A DNA stretch of 64,000 bases, taken from assembly GCF_012911975.1 (NCBI RefSeq), contig NZ_SMDQ01000003.1, forward strand, positions 62,001 through 126,000, read 5' to 3'. The notes beneath the pieces were generated by a model. It was not told where the DNA came from. It saw nothing but the letters and a program-made list of their open reading frames with translations, and made no database searches. This DNA is from Nodosilinea sp. P-1105. Its GTDB lineage: Bacteria > Cyanobacteriota > Cyanobacteriia > Phormidesmidales > Phormidesmidaceae. Below, piece by piece: positions 54,573-62,341 of the stretch; position 1 is the stretch's first letter, and every line of letters starts with the position of its first letter. The translations under genes and the position numbers were made by a program.

Positions 54573-55478
54573 CTAACAGGCCACCTGCTGTAGCAACGTC
54601 ATCGGGCCAATGGCCTTAAGTAAGGCTAACTGTTCTGGGTTTTTGACTAACAGGGATCCAGCAAACCCTAATGAATTAACAGGAATAGACTGATAATGGT
54701 CTTGACGTCGACCTATGATCATCATCCAATCCCAGGTGACCAGCAGATTATAGGGAAATGGCTGCGAGCTTTGAGCCCAATGGCTGCCGGGGCAGTCTAA
54801 AAGTGTTTGATAGGCCGTGTGGAGGATTTTTCCAGCGGTAACCTTCTGACTTAGCCAGCCGCTCGGTAGCTTGATAATACTATGGCCAAAGGGAAAATTA
54901 GGGTTATGGCCCAGGGTTGCCTCAGCTAGCGCTAATTGATCAATGGCCTGGGCCACTGGCAGCGGACTGCCGTCCGGGCATAGGGGTAGAGGAACTAACT
55001 GCAGATGCTTATGACGCTGGCTGGCCCCAGCCAATCGTCCGCCATTGTAAAAGGCCAACCCATCCATCTCAGCCATGGCGATCGCTAACGCCTGAAAATC
55101 TGCCAGGGTAAGCCAGGTATCTTGGTCTTCAAACGTACGAGTGACAATCAAAATGTGGTGATCCACCACATTGTACTTATTCAGCAAACACAGGTGGGTG
55201 GGCGTCAAATCCGCCACGAATAGGTCAGGATCGTAGGGTAGAAAAGGGTTAAAGGATTGCCCTGAAGGCTGTTGACTAACTTGGCGTTGGGCCGCCTTTT
55301 CCTTACGAGCCAGATTGGCGAGTATCCGCACCAAGAAGCGCATTCCCCCCTGTTCAATAAATTCGTACTGGGTTTCAATGGGCTGAAGGGCGCCACATGC
55401 CAGAGCATAGCTAGTTTGCTGACGAACCTGGTCCCACAGGGAACGAGACACCTGCTGGGCTGCGGGAAACTTCACCAT
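54573..55478 (-). CDS. ATP adenylyltransferase / Ap4A phosphorylase-like protein
   Basis: A 301-residue HIT-superfamily protein of the Ap4A phosphorylase (ATP adenylyltransferase) group. The N-terminal domain contains PFLPYDPDLFVADLTPTHLC, LLNKYNVVDHHILIVTRTFE and WLTLADFQALAIAMAEMDGL. The active-site segment is GGRLAGASQRHKHLQLVPLP with the HxHxQ-type triad (HKHLQ, about 155-159). The C-terminal domain contains YNLLVTWDWMMIIGRR and VNSLGFAGSLLVKN. These enzymes use phosphate to split diadenosine tetraphosphate into ATP and ADP. Length and motifs fit the family; no neighbour adds to it. Confidence 0.9.
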   Translation of the reverse strand: MVKFPAAQQVSRSLWDQVRQQTSYALACGALQPIETQYEFIEQGGMRFLVRILANLARKEKAAQRQVSQQPSGQSFNPFLPYDPDLFVADLTPTHLCLLNKYNVVDHHILIVTRTFEDQDTWLTLADFQALAIAMAEMDGLAFYNGGRLAGASQRHKHLQLVPLPLCPDGSPLPVAQAIDQLALAEATLGHNPNFPFGHSIIKLPSGWLSQKVTAGKILHTAYQTLLDCPGSHWAQSSQPFPYNLLVTWDWMMIIGRRQDHYQSIPVNSLGFAGSLLVKNPEQLALLKAIGPMTLLQQVAC

Positions 55479-56190
55479 AACTAACTTAGACAGAGGTCAA
55501 ATTACTTACCCGACTCTAGCAAACCGCTGGCAATTCCCACAAACTTGGGCTCCCGTGTAGGGGGGGGCATTTTGCTTGTGCAGGCGAGACGTCTCACTAG
55601 TACTGGCCGATAGGAATATGCCCATCTTTGTTGAGGGTGTCAGGGGTTCCAGGTGGCAGGTGACATGTCTCAGAAGTAACCCACCTATTTCAGTTAGTGA
55701 AAACCTTGCGTGGAGCGGGATTTCCTTTCCGCCTGCGGCCTTCTTACTTCTACCTTTTTATATTAGGGATTTATATTAGGGAGTTTCAAGATTAATACAT
55801 AATTACTGTATAGTCAAAAAGCATGACTAAAAATAATCACTACATACAACAACACCCAACCTCTAGTCCAGAAAACTTCCTACCCTTGGTTAAGACTATT
55901 TGGAGGCAAACACACCAATATAAACAACCTAGTTAGGCGATAAATTGATGGCTTGAACGACTCCCCTAATCTACTTTAGGAAGTATTGAACGGAGAATTG
56001 GGTGTTGGTGGTTAAACGAGACAGATGAGCTATTAACAGCGCTTTCACTCCTTCTTGTGTGTGGACAATTGGCTGTTTGATCTGCCAGGGGAGCCTTATC
56101 AGCTCCATATTCAATATACCGACTTTTAGCGTCAATCCAAACAGATGAAACGATAGTTAACACGGCAGGAAAGCTGTGCCCGAAGCCGCT
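55479..56190. other. Long gene-free region
   Basis: 712 bp, the longest gene-free stretch. The middle (about 55745-55960) is markedly AT-rich. TTTATATTAGGGA stands twice in a row at 55757-55782. The frames 55576-55779 (plus) and 55966-56163 (minus) have no motif, odd composition and no ribosome site. No tRNA, riboswitch or known RNA was recognised; an unannotated small RNA is possible. Confidence 0.5.
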
Positions 56191-58365
56191 TCATCCCCCC
56201 AGGTGACTAGCTTGGTGGGCTTGCTTCATCAGCTGGACCTGGGAACTGAGCTCTGGTGCCTTGAGTCCAGGGCGGCGCTGAACATAGGACCCATCAGCCT
56301 GCATGTCCCAAGCCTGGCGATTGTCCTGAAGGGAAAGATCCAAGATCGTTTTCAACTCAACCTGGATCGCTGGATCCTCAATAGGGACAACCACTTCTAC
56401 CCGACGATCCAGGTTGCGGGGCATCCAATCGGCACTGCCTAGCAAGTAGACCTCATCCCCCCCATGGTGGAAATAAAAGATGCGGGAATGCTCTAAAAAT
56501 TGACCAATAATGCTAACCACCTGAATATTGTCACTCACACCAGGCAATCCTGGGCGCAGACAGCAAATGCCACGAATAATTAAATCAATGGACACCCCAG
56601 CTTGGGAGGCTTGGTAAAGGCGGGCAATCAAATCAGGGTCAACTAAGGAATTCATTTTGGCGATAATGCGCCCCTGGGCTCCTTTTTGGTGCTGACTAAT
56701 TTCCTGCTGGATTAAATCCTCCAGTTGCTGGCGTAGGGTTAAAGGGGCAACCAACAACTTGCGGTAATGGTACTGCCGAGAATACCCGGTCAAATAGTTA
56801 AACAGGTCGGATAGATCAGCGCCAATGTCTGGACGGGCACTCAGCAGACCGAGATCGGTGTATAGTCGAGCAGTTTTGGGGTTGTAGTTGCCCGTACCAA
56901 TGTGAAAGTAGCGGCGAATTTGGTCATCCTCTCGGCGAACTACTAGGGCAATTTTCGTGTGGGTCTTCAGCCCCATCAGGCCATACACCACATGTACCCC
57001 AGATTTCTCCAGCTTGCGAGCCCAGTTAATGTTGTTTTCTTCGTCAAATCGAGCCTTCAACTCCACCAGCACCGAGACTTGCTTGCCATTTTCTGCTGCG
57101 GAAATTAAAGAACTGACAATCGGAGAATCCCCCGAGGTGCGATACAGGGTCATTTTTATCGCTAGCACCTGGGGGTCATGGGCCGCCTGAGTTATAAATC
57201 GCTGTACTGTGGTGGCAAACGAATGATAGGGATGGTGTAGGAGCTGATCCTGCTGGCGCAGTAGGGCAAACAGGTCGTCGGCAGGTTCCAGGGTCATATC
57301 AGCATCTTCCACCTGCGGCGGGCTCAAAAGCTCAAAAGTGGCAGGGGTAGTGGGCGCCCAGGTAGGGGCTTTTAAGTGGGGGAGGGGCAGCCCCATAAAG
57401 GTCATCAAGTCACTTAGACCCATCAGCCCGTCAATATCGTAAACGTCTGCTTCTGCCAGATCCATTTCTTGGATCAGCATGGTCCGCACGGGGGGTGGGG
57501 TTGACTGCTGAATTTCCAGGCGGACAGCCGATCCCCCGAGGCGACGTTTCCGTAGTTCCTGCTCGATCGCTAACATCAAATCATCGGCTTCGTCCTCTTC
57601 CACTGCCAGGTCAGCATTACGGGTAATCCGAAACACATAATGGGCCTGAATGTCCATCCCCGGGAAGAGGGCTGACAGATTGTGGGCAATCACCTGTTCT
57701 AGGGGTACCCCTAACCAACAACAGATACCCAAATCATCCGTTGATGGCCACAGGCTTTCAGGCAGGGGTACAAATCGAGGAAGGACCTTGGGCACTTTGA
57801 CCCGGGCAAAGTGAGTTTGATGCGTTCGGGGATCATCAACGACGACAGCCAAATTGAGGCTGAGGTTAGAAATGTAAGGAAAGGGATGCCCTGGGTCGAC
57901 CGCCAGGGGGGTCAACACCGGGAAAATTTGCTCTTCGAAGTACTCTTGCAAATAGGTTTGCTGGGTTTCTGTTAAGGCGTCATAGTTCAACAGGTGAATA
58001 CCCTGCTCAGCCATCGCGGGGCGCAAGGTTTGCTCAAAGGCTTGGTGTTGCTGAGTGACCATCGGACCTAATCGCTGGCTGATCACCTCCAGTTGGGCGG
58101 CAGGGGTGAGGCCATCGGGGGAGGTGCGGCTAACGCCAGCGGCAATCTGCTGCTTCAGCGCCGCCACCCGCACCATGAAGTATTCGTCTAGATTGGCACT
58201 GAAGATGGCCAAAAATTTCAGGGCTTCTAGCAACGGCGTACGACTGTCTAGGGCTTCGTGCAGGACCCGACGGTTGAACTCTAGCCAGCTGAGTTCTCGA
58301 CTGACGTAGTATTGAGGGCTGATCGCAGGTTGCGTCTCGTACGGTTGGGGCTGTGCCATGGTCAT
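56191..58365 (-). CDS. ppk1: Polyphosphate kinase 1
   Basis: PPK1, 724 residues, the normal size. It reversibly polymerises the gamma-phosphate of ATP into polyphosphate at the membrane. Four PPK domains: the N-domain (YYVSRELSWLEFNRRVLHEA), the head domain (FPVLTPLAVDPGHPFPYISN), then two phospholipase D-like catalytic domains. The autophosphorylated His lies in GLMGLKTHTKIALVVRRE, followed by RYFHIGTGNYNPKTARLYTD; the second catalytic region is LIIRGICCLRPGLPGVSDN. Start ATG 58365; ATG 58359 is also possible. A small gene ends 4 bp upstream on the same strand and is probably cotranscribed. Confidence 0.96.
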   Translation of the reverse strand: MTMAQPQPYETQPAISPQYYVSRELSWLEFNRRVLHEALDSRTPLLEALKFLAIFSANLDEYFMVRVAALKQQIAAGVSRTSPDGLTPAAQLEVISQRLGPMVTQQHQAFEQTLRPAMAEQGIHLLNYDALTETQQTYLQEYFEEQIFPVLTPLAVDPGHPFPYISNLSLNLAVVVDDPRTHQTHFARVKVPKVLPRFVPLPESLWPSTDDLGICCWLGVPLEQVIAHNLSALFPGMDIQAHYVFRITRNADLAVEEDEADDLMLAIEQELRKRRLGGSAVRLEIQQSTPPPVRTMLIQEMDLAEADVYDIDGLMGLSDLMTFMGLPLPHLKAPTWAPTTPATFELLSPPQVEDADMTLEPADDLFALLRQQDQLLHHPYHSFATTVQRFITQAAHDPQVLAIKMTLYRTSGDSPIVSSLISAAENGKQVSVLVELKARFDEENNINWARKLEKSGVHVVYGLMGLKTHTKIALVVRREDDQIRRYFHIGTGNYNPKTARLYTDLGLLSARPDIGADLSDLFNYLTGYSRQYHYRKLLVAPLTLRQQLEDLIQQEISQHQKGAQGRIIAKMNSLVDPDLIARLYQASQAGVSIDLIIRGICCLRPGLPGVSDNIQVVSIIGQFLEHSRIFYFHHGGDEVYLLGSADWMPRNLDRRVEVVVPIEDPAIQVELKTILDLSLQDNRQAWDMQADGSYVQRRPGLKAPELSSQVQLMKQAHQASHLGG

Positions 58366-58369
58366 GGCC

Positions 58370-58618
58370 CTATTTTTCTCCTACTCCAAAGGCCTGTTTC
58401 TCTTGCCCGCTCCACCACTCACCCAAATCCATCAGGGGTTGGGGCAGGTGGCCCCACTCGGGGTCATAGGCCTCAGGTGACTGGGTAGAGCGCTGTTCAT
58501 TCAACCAGTGCAGCCGCCACGGCATCAATAGCCAAGGTTGCGACAGGCCGTCGGTGGATTCTATGTACTGCGCCCAGTCTTGACTGTCCATGGGTAGTCT
58601 GGTGTGCGGCACTGCCAT
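58370..58618 (-). CDS. Small hypothetical protein upstream of ppk1
   Basis: An 82-residue, Trp-rich soluble protein starting MAVPHTRLPMDSQDWAQYIE and containing PWLLMPWRLHWLNEQR and MDLGEWWSGQEKQAFGVGEK. ATG 58618 is selected over TTG 58624; a further ATG nine codons later is possible. Its stop is 4 bp from the ppk1 start, which suggests translational coupling and a real gene. Not recognised. Without the tight spacing the call would be weak. Confidence 0.55.
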   Translation of the reverse strand: MAVPHTRLPMDSQDWAQYIESTDGLSQPWLLMPWRLHWLNEQRSTQSPEAYDPEWGHLPQPLMDLGEWWSGQEKQAFGVGEK

Positions 58619-58719
58619 TAACAAAGGCTGGCCAATCGCCGACCTGGCCAGTTGCGTAACTTAACGTTAAGTTAATCATCCTACCCTGCCTGAGCTGGCA
58701 GGGAAACCCTAGACAGCAG

Positions 58720-58749
58720 AAAAAACGCCCTATCTATTTGGATAGGGCG
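58720..58749 (-). terminator. Rho-independent terminator of the mechanosensitive-channel-like gene
   Basis: A perfect 9-bp stem, CGCCCTATC (58726-58734) and GATAGGGCG (58741-58749), with a 6-nt loop. On the minus strand it is followed by TTTTTT. It lies about 70 bp past the stop of the upstream minus-strand gene. Confidence 0.88.
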
Positions 58750-58817
58750 CCTTAACCTAACAAATTCACCATTGCCGCTAAGGTGGCAAACCTAAGCCAC
58801 AGCGTACTCGGTTCGGA

Positions 58818-60452
58818 CTAACGCCGTTGCTTAAAGGAGGTCAACCACTCTCGCAGTTGCTCGCCAGCGACATCGCGCCCCCCTAGGCCAAAGGAAATGG
58901 CAATGGCCACCGCGATCGCCCCGAGCAGCAAACCAAAGGCTAGATTCACAATGTCGGGGGCAACCCCCATCTGTTGTAGGGCCATAGCACCCACAAAAAT
59001 AACGATGGCAATGCGGGCCGCCTGGGCTAGGACCTTAGCTTGGCCCGTGCCCATAGTGTTGACCAGCCGATAGGCCAAATTGGCCAAATAAAGGCCCACT
59101 GCAAACACGACAACGCCACTCAGCACTCTGGCACCGACCTGGAGCACAGCCCGAACAATATCAGTTAAGCCAGGGAAGTTAAGAATCTCGGTGGCGGTTA
59201 TCGCCCCAAACAAGACAATGGCTACCAGGGCAATGATACCCACTAATTCAGATGGACTGCGTCCTGGCGATTGCACTGTGGGCACGGGGCGACCTTCGGC
59301 ATCTACCCCTGGCTGTACTGTGGGCTCAGTCCCAACATTCAGTTCGGGTAGGCCCAAGATCGACATAATGTTGTCAAAGCCAGCCCCGCGCAGCAGGCTC
59401 GTGACTAGATCCGCCACAAACTGGCCGACAAAGTAAGCGGCGGCGATTACCACCCCAGCCATAATGATTTGGGGAATAGCTGTCAGCACCTGCTCCAGCA
59501 TCAAAATGGCTGGCACCGAAATAGCGTCGATATCTAGTTCGTTTAGAGCGGCAATCACGGCTGGGATCAACACCAGCACATAGGCTAAAGTACCCGCTAA
59601 ACCAGATAGGGTTGTGCCCTCAGCGGTGGTCGCCTTCAGCCCCATGCGGGTGCCCACTTGGTCTGCACCAGTGGCCATCAATAGGTTAGTGACGACGCCG
59701 CGCACAATCCGGGCAATGATCCAGCCCAGGGCTAGGACAATACCAGCAGTAATAATCCGAGGAATGGCCTGCAAGAAGGAATTAATCAGGCCTTCCACCG
59801 GGGCCAGTAGCCCCGGAATTTGCAGCGCACTGAGAATTAGCGGAATAAACAGCAGCAAAATGAACCAATACAGCACATTGCCGATGGTTTCATTCAGCAC
59901 AATCGGGGGACCGCCTGATTCCATCTGGGCTTGCTGGGCCAAACGCTCATCCAGGTTAAAGCGGGACAGACCATTGATGACGAGCGATCGCACCAGGGTA
60001 GCGGTCACCCAAGCTACCCCGAGCAAGACAACAGCCCCACCAATGCGGGGCAGGTACAAGAAGATCTGATCGAGAAAATTGTTTAGCGGTGCCGACACCC
60101 CAGCCAAATTCAAGGCATTGAGGGACGCCACAATGGCAAATAGGAAGATCACCCAGTAGACAATGGTGGCCACCCATTTTTCAACGGCAATGCCCTGGTC
60201 TGCCGGTTGTCCGGTCACCCAACTGGCAATGCGGTTGTCAAAGTTGGTCCGCTTGAGTAGATTTTTGACGGCCAGGGCTACTAGGGTGGCGACAATCCAC
60301 CCCAGCAACAGCAGCACGATGGCCCAAACCAGGCTGGGTAAAAACTGCCCTAGCTGCCCTGATACTTCATCGGCAAAACGGTTGACAGAGGCCGCAGGGC
60401 CTGGTGACTCAGTGGTCGTCGTTTGAGCTAGGAAGAGGTAGGTAGAAAACAT
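58818..60452 (-). CDS. Mechanosensitive ion channel-like protein with conserved TM-helix repeats
   Basis: A 544-residue integral membrane protein with about ten to twelve hydrophobic helices. They form repeats of the Conserved TM helix type (PF05552-like), for example LPSLVWAIVLLLLGWIVATL, IFLYLPRIGGAVVLLGVAWV, FLQAIPRIITAGIVLALGWI and VLTAIPQIIMAGVVIAAAYF. Each is followed by a short segment such as VKNLLKRTNFDNRIASW. The C-terminus ends ISFGLGGRDVAGEQLREWL, similar to the MscS pore-helix surroundings. It probably takes part in osmotic or lipid-tension responses. It lacks a clear cytoplasmic MscS beta domain. ATG 60452 is chosen over GTG 60458. A terminator follows the gene. Confidence 0.85.
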   Translation of the reverse strand: MFSTYLFLAQTTTTESPGPAASVNRFADEVSGQLGQFLPSLVWAIVLLLLGWIVATLVALAVKNLLKRTNFDNRIASWVTGQPADQGIAVEKWVATIVYWVIFLFAIVASLNALNLAGVSAPLNNFLDQIFLYLPRIGGAVVLLGVAWVTATLVRSLVINGLSRFNLDERLAQQAQMESGGPPIVLNETIGNVLYWFILLLFIPLILSALQIPGLLAPVEGLINSFLQAIPRIITAGIVLALGWIIARIVRGVVTNLLMATGADQVGTRMGLKATTAEGTTLSGLAGTLAYVLVLIPAVIAALNELDIDAISVPAILMLEQVLTAIPQIIMAGVVIAAAYFVGQFVADLVTSLLRGAGFDNIMSILGLPELNVGTEPTVQPGVDAEGRPVPTVQSPGRSPSELVGIIALVAIVLFGAITATEILNFPGLTDIVRAVLQVGARVLSGVVVFAVGLYLANLAYRLVNTMGTGQAKVLAQAARIAIVIFVGAMALQQMGVAPDIVNLAFGLLLGAIAVAIAISFGLGGRDVAGEQLREWLTSFKQRR

Positions 60453-60823
60453 GATCACAGGTTGTCTTGAACGAAGATCGGGATATCCATATCCAGTGCA
60501 AGGTTATGTTGGTCGGACACATCCGTTAGCAAGGGGGCAGCTGATCGCAGACCAACGTCCCGCTTAACCGGTTGGGTCCCAATATAAATAAAACTGTGTT
60601 CTGATGAAAAAGATTACCGTCAGAAGGGTCGCGATTGGTTCTATGATCAGCGTTTCTAGCGCTCACGCTCTGGAGGCCCAGGTAGCCTGAATAGTTGCCC
60701 TAGAAGTTGAGGGATGACAAATTCTGTGAAAATTTGCCCCTACTGACCAAAGAAGCGAAATTTCTGCTTTTCTTCTCCACTAGAGACACTACATGCCGCC
60801 AATCTTCTCAGGAGTTGGATGAT
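60453..60823. other. Divergent promoter region
   Basis: 371 bp between the channel-like gene (minus) and the SRPBCC gene (plus). The AGGAG that decides the SRPBCC start lies at its right end (60810-60814). No further gene or clear regulatory site was recognised; the open frame beginning at 60707 is only an extension of the SRPBCC frame. Confidence 0.55.
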
Positions 60824-61267
60824 ATGTCTACCCACCGAAGGTTTGAACAGACGATTTTGATTGCCGCTAGCGCCACCACGGTAGAACGCTGCATCACCGA
60901 TCAAGATCTAATGCACCAGTGGCTCAATCCGGCGCTGCGCTGTGAGCCAATTGGTACCTGGGGAACCGCACTGGGCGATCGCAGTCGGTTTATTATTCAA
61001 ATCCCCCTGTGGCGACCCACCTTGATCAGTACTGTGGTTGAACGACAACCTGGTCTGGTTGTTTGGGAATTTGAGGGGTTCTTTCAGGGACGCGATCGCT
61101 GGGAATGTCAACCGGTTGACCAGGGCACTCATCTGCTCAACCGGTTTGAGTTTAAAGTGCCAAATCCATTGGTACAGGCTGGGTTTGACTGGTTTGCCGC
61201 AAATTGGACCCAGCGGGATATGCTGGCCCAACTCCAGCGGTTAAAAGCGGTAGCTGAGTCTCTGTAG
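60824..61267 (+). CDS. SRPBCC (START/Bet v 1 fold) family protein
   Basis: A 147-residue protein of the SRPBCC fold, which has a deep hydrophobic ligand cavity. ATG 60824 is chosen over the upstream frame start at 60707 because AGGAG lies 9 bp before it and the family begins this way (STHRRFEQTILIAASATTVE). CITDQDLMHQWLNPALRCEP, RSRFIIQIPLWRPTLISTVV and LVVWEFEGFFQGRDRWECQP follow, with the long C-terminal helix WFAANWTQRDMLAQLQRLKA. The ligand is unknown. It stands alone between the channel-like and RNA-binding-protein genes. Confidence 0.85.
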   Translation: MSTHRRFEQTILIAASATTVERCITDQDLMHQWLNPALRCEPIGTWGTALGDRSRFIIQIPLWRPTLISTVVERQPGLVVWEFEGFFQGRDRWECQPVDQGTHLLNRFEFKVPNPLVQAGFDWFAANWTQRDMLAQLQRLKAVAESL

Positions 61268-61375
61268 GGGCAGTCAACTCGTCGTGCTGGTTAGCGAGCT
61301 ATGGCTGCTGTCGGGGAGAGAACACTATCGCGATCGCGTTACCGATCTAGCCATGACAGATCAGCGCTGAACAAA

Positions 61376-61409
61376 ATTCTCCCGACAGATGATCATCTGT
61401 CGGGAGAAT
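61376..61409. terminator. 34-bp perfect palindrome, likely bidirectional terminator
   Basis: ATTCTCCCGACAGATGA and its exact complement follow directly on each other at 61376-61409. It lies between the convergent SRPBCC and RNA-binding-protein genes. On the minus strand it is followed by TTTTGTT, which supports termination of the RNA-binding-protein transcript. Confidence 0.75.
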
Positions 61410-61442
61410 CAACAAAAAATAATTTTCTTTTGCTAATTTCTG

Positions 61443-61871
61443 TTAACTAGATGTGGTTTGAGTCGCCAACATTTGCTTGAGTTTCTCTAGTTCATCAGCC
61501 CAACGAGGATCGGGCTGGGCCGCAGCACTACTGGAAGAAGAGGTTGACGCTTTGCGGTTATTGGACTTAGACCGCTTACTCCCCCCCTCAGACCGAGCTT
61601 CAGGGGCGTCATCTCCCTTGGTCCGAGGCAGGGCCTTTTCAACCTTTAGGGGCATGTCCTGCAACACTTGTCCGTTGAGTGCTGACACGATTTCATCGGC
61701 TTTTTCGTCAGTTTTGACAGTTACAAATCCGAATCCTCGACATTTACCGGTTTTCTTATCAGAAATCAGCTTCACAGACACTAAATCTTCAGTGTAATCA
61801 GAAAACACTGTCTCGAAATCTTGCCGTTCTAGATCTCGAGAAAGATTGCCAACGTAAAGACGGATGGACAT
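61443..61871 (-). CDS. RRM-type RNA-binding protein
   Basis: A 142-residue protein with a single RNA recognition motif (1-80). RNP2 is RLYVGNLSRDL (4-14) and RNP1 is KCRGFGFVTV (about 43-52), with ALNGQVLQDMPLKVEKALPR after it. The C-terminal part is Ser/Lys-rich and ends in a short acidic-amphipathic helix (RWADELEKLKQMLATQ). Cyanobacterial Rbp proteins of this kind are often cold-induced and help to localise photosynthesis mRNAs. GAGG lies 8 bp before ATG 61871. The upstream noncoding leader of several hundred bases fits post-transcriptional control, but this is inference. Confidence 0.94.
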   Translation of the reverse strand: MSIRLYVGNLSRDLERQDFETVFSDYTEDLVSVKLISDKKTGKCRGFGFVTVKTDEKADEIVSALNGQVLQDMPLKVEKALPRTKGDDAPEARSEGGSKRSKSNNRKASTSSSSSAAAQPDPRWADELEKLKQMLATQTTSS

Positions 61872-62341
61872 GTTAGATACCTCTGGTATTTAAAGCAACT
61901 AGGTGCATCAATAAAAAAGTACTTATAAGCGCTAAGGCATTGGAGTTGGGCTGTAACAAGCAGCCTAACCAATCACCAAGTCTAAAAACCCATGGCCCCA
62001 AAACTCATATAGCCAGATTAATTCGGTATCGCTAAAGGTATTCACCAGAGCCCTGAGTGGCTCAGCAATAGCGAACCAATAATTAAGGTAACACGGGATA
62101 TGGAGCAGAACCACCATTCAAACGGATTAGTCACCAAAGAATTCATGTTCAGGCAATAAAAAACCAGCCTAACAAGGCTGGTCCATTTGCTGTGTTGAGA
62201 GTAGGAGAACCTGATACCCAATAGAACCCGTATCGATGACGAAGATCGGGTAGGCCCTTAGGCATCCGTTTCTGTAAATAAATGTAACATTGCCAGAGCA
62301 ATATTGCAACATATCGTTAACGAGTGTTGGGCGATCGCCCG
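61872..62341. other. Leader region of the RRM gene and terminator of the M48-like gene
   Basis: 470 bp. The part next to the RRM gene (61872-61960) is AT-rich and is the likely promoter and leader. A terminator for the upstream minus-strand gene lies at 62157-62182. The frame 62169-62375 (minus) crosses that terminator and is not accepted. Confidence 0.6.
62157..62182 (-). terminator. Rho-independent terminator of the M48-like gene
   Basis: A stem of ACCAGCCT (62163-62170) and AGGCTGGT (62175-62182) with a 4-nt loop. On the minus strand it is followed by a run of T residues (TTTTTTATT). Confidence 0.88.

Noticed and set aside
55576-55779. 67-codon plus-strand frame in the long gene-free region
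   Set aside because: No motif, no helix pattern, and it contains part of the AT-rich tandem repeat region.
55966-56163. 65-codon minus-strand frame near the ppk1 end
   Set aside because: No recognisable feature or ribosome site; position downstream of ppk1 gives no support.
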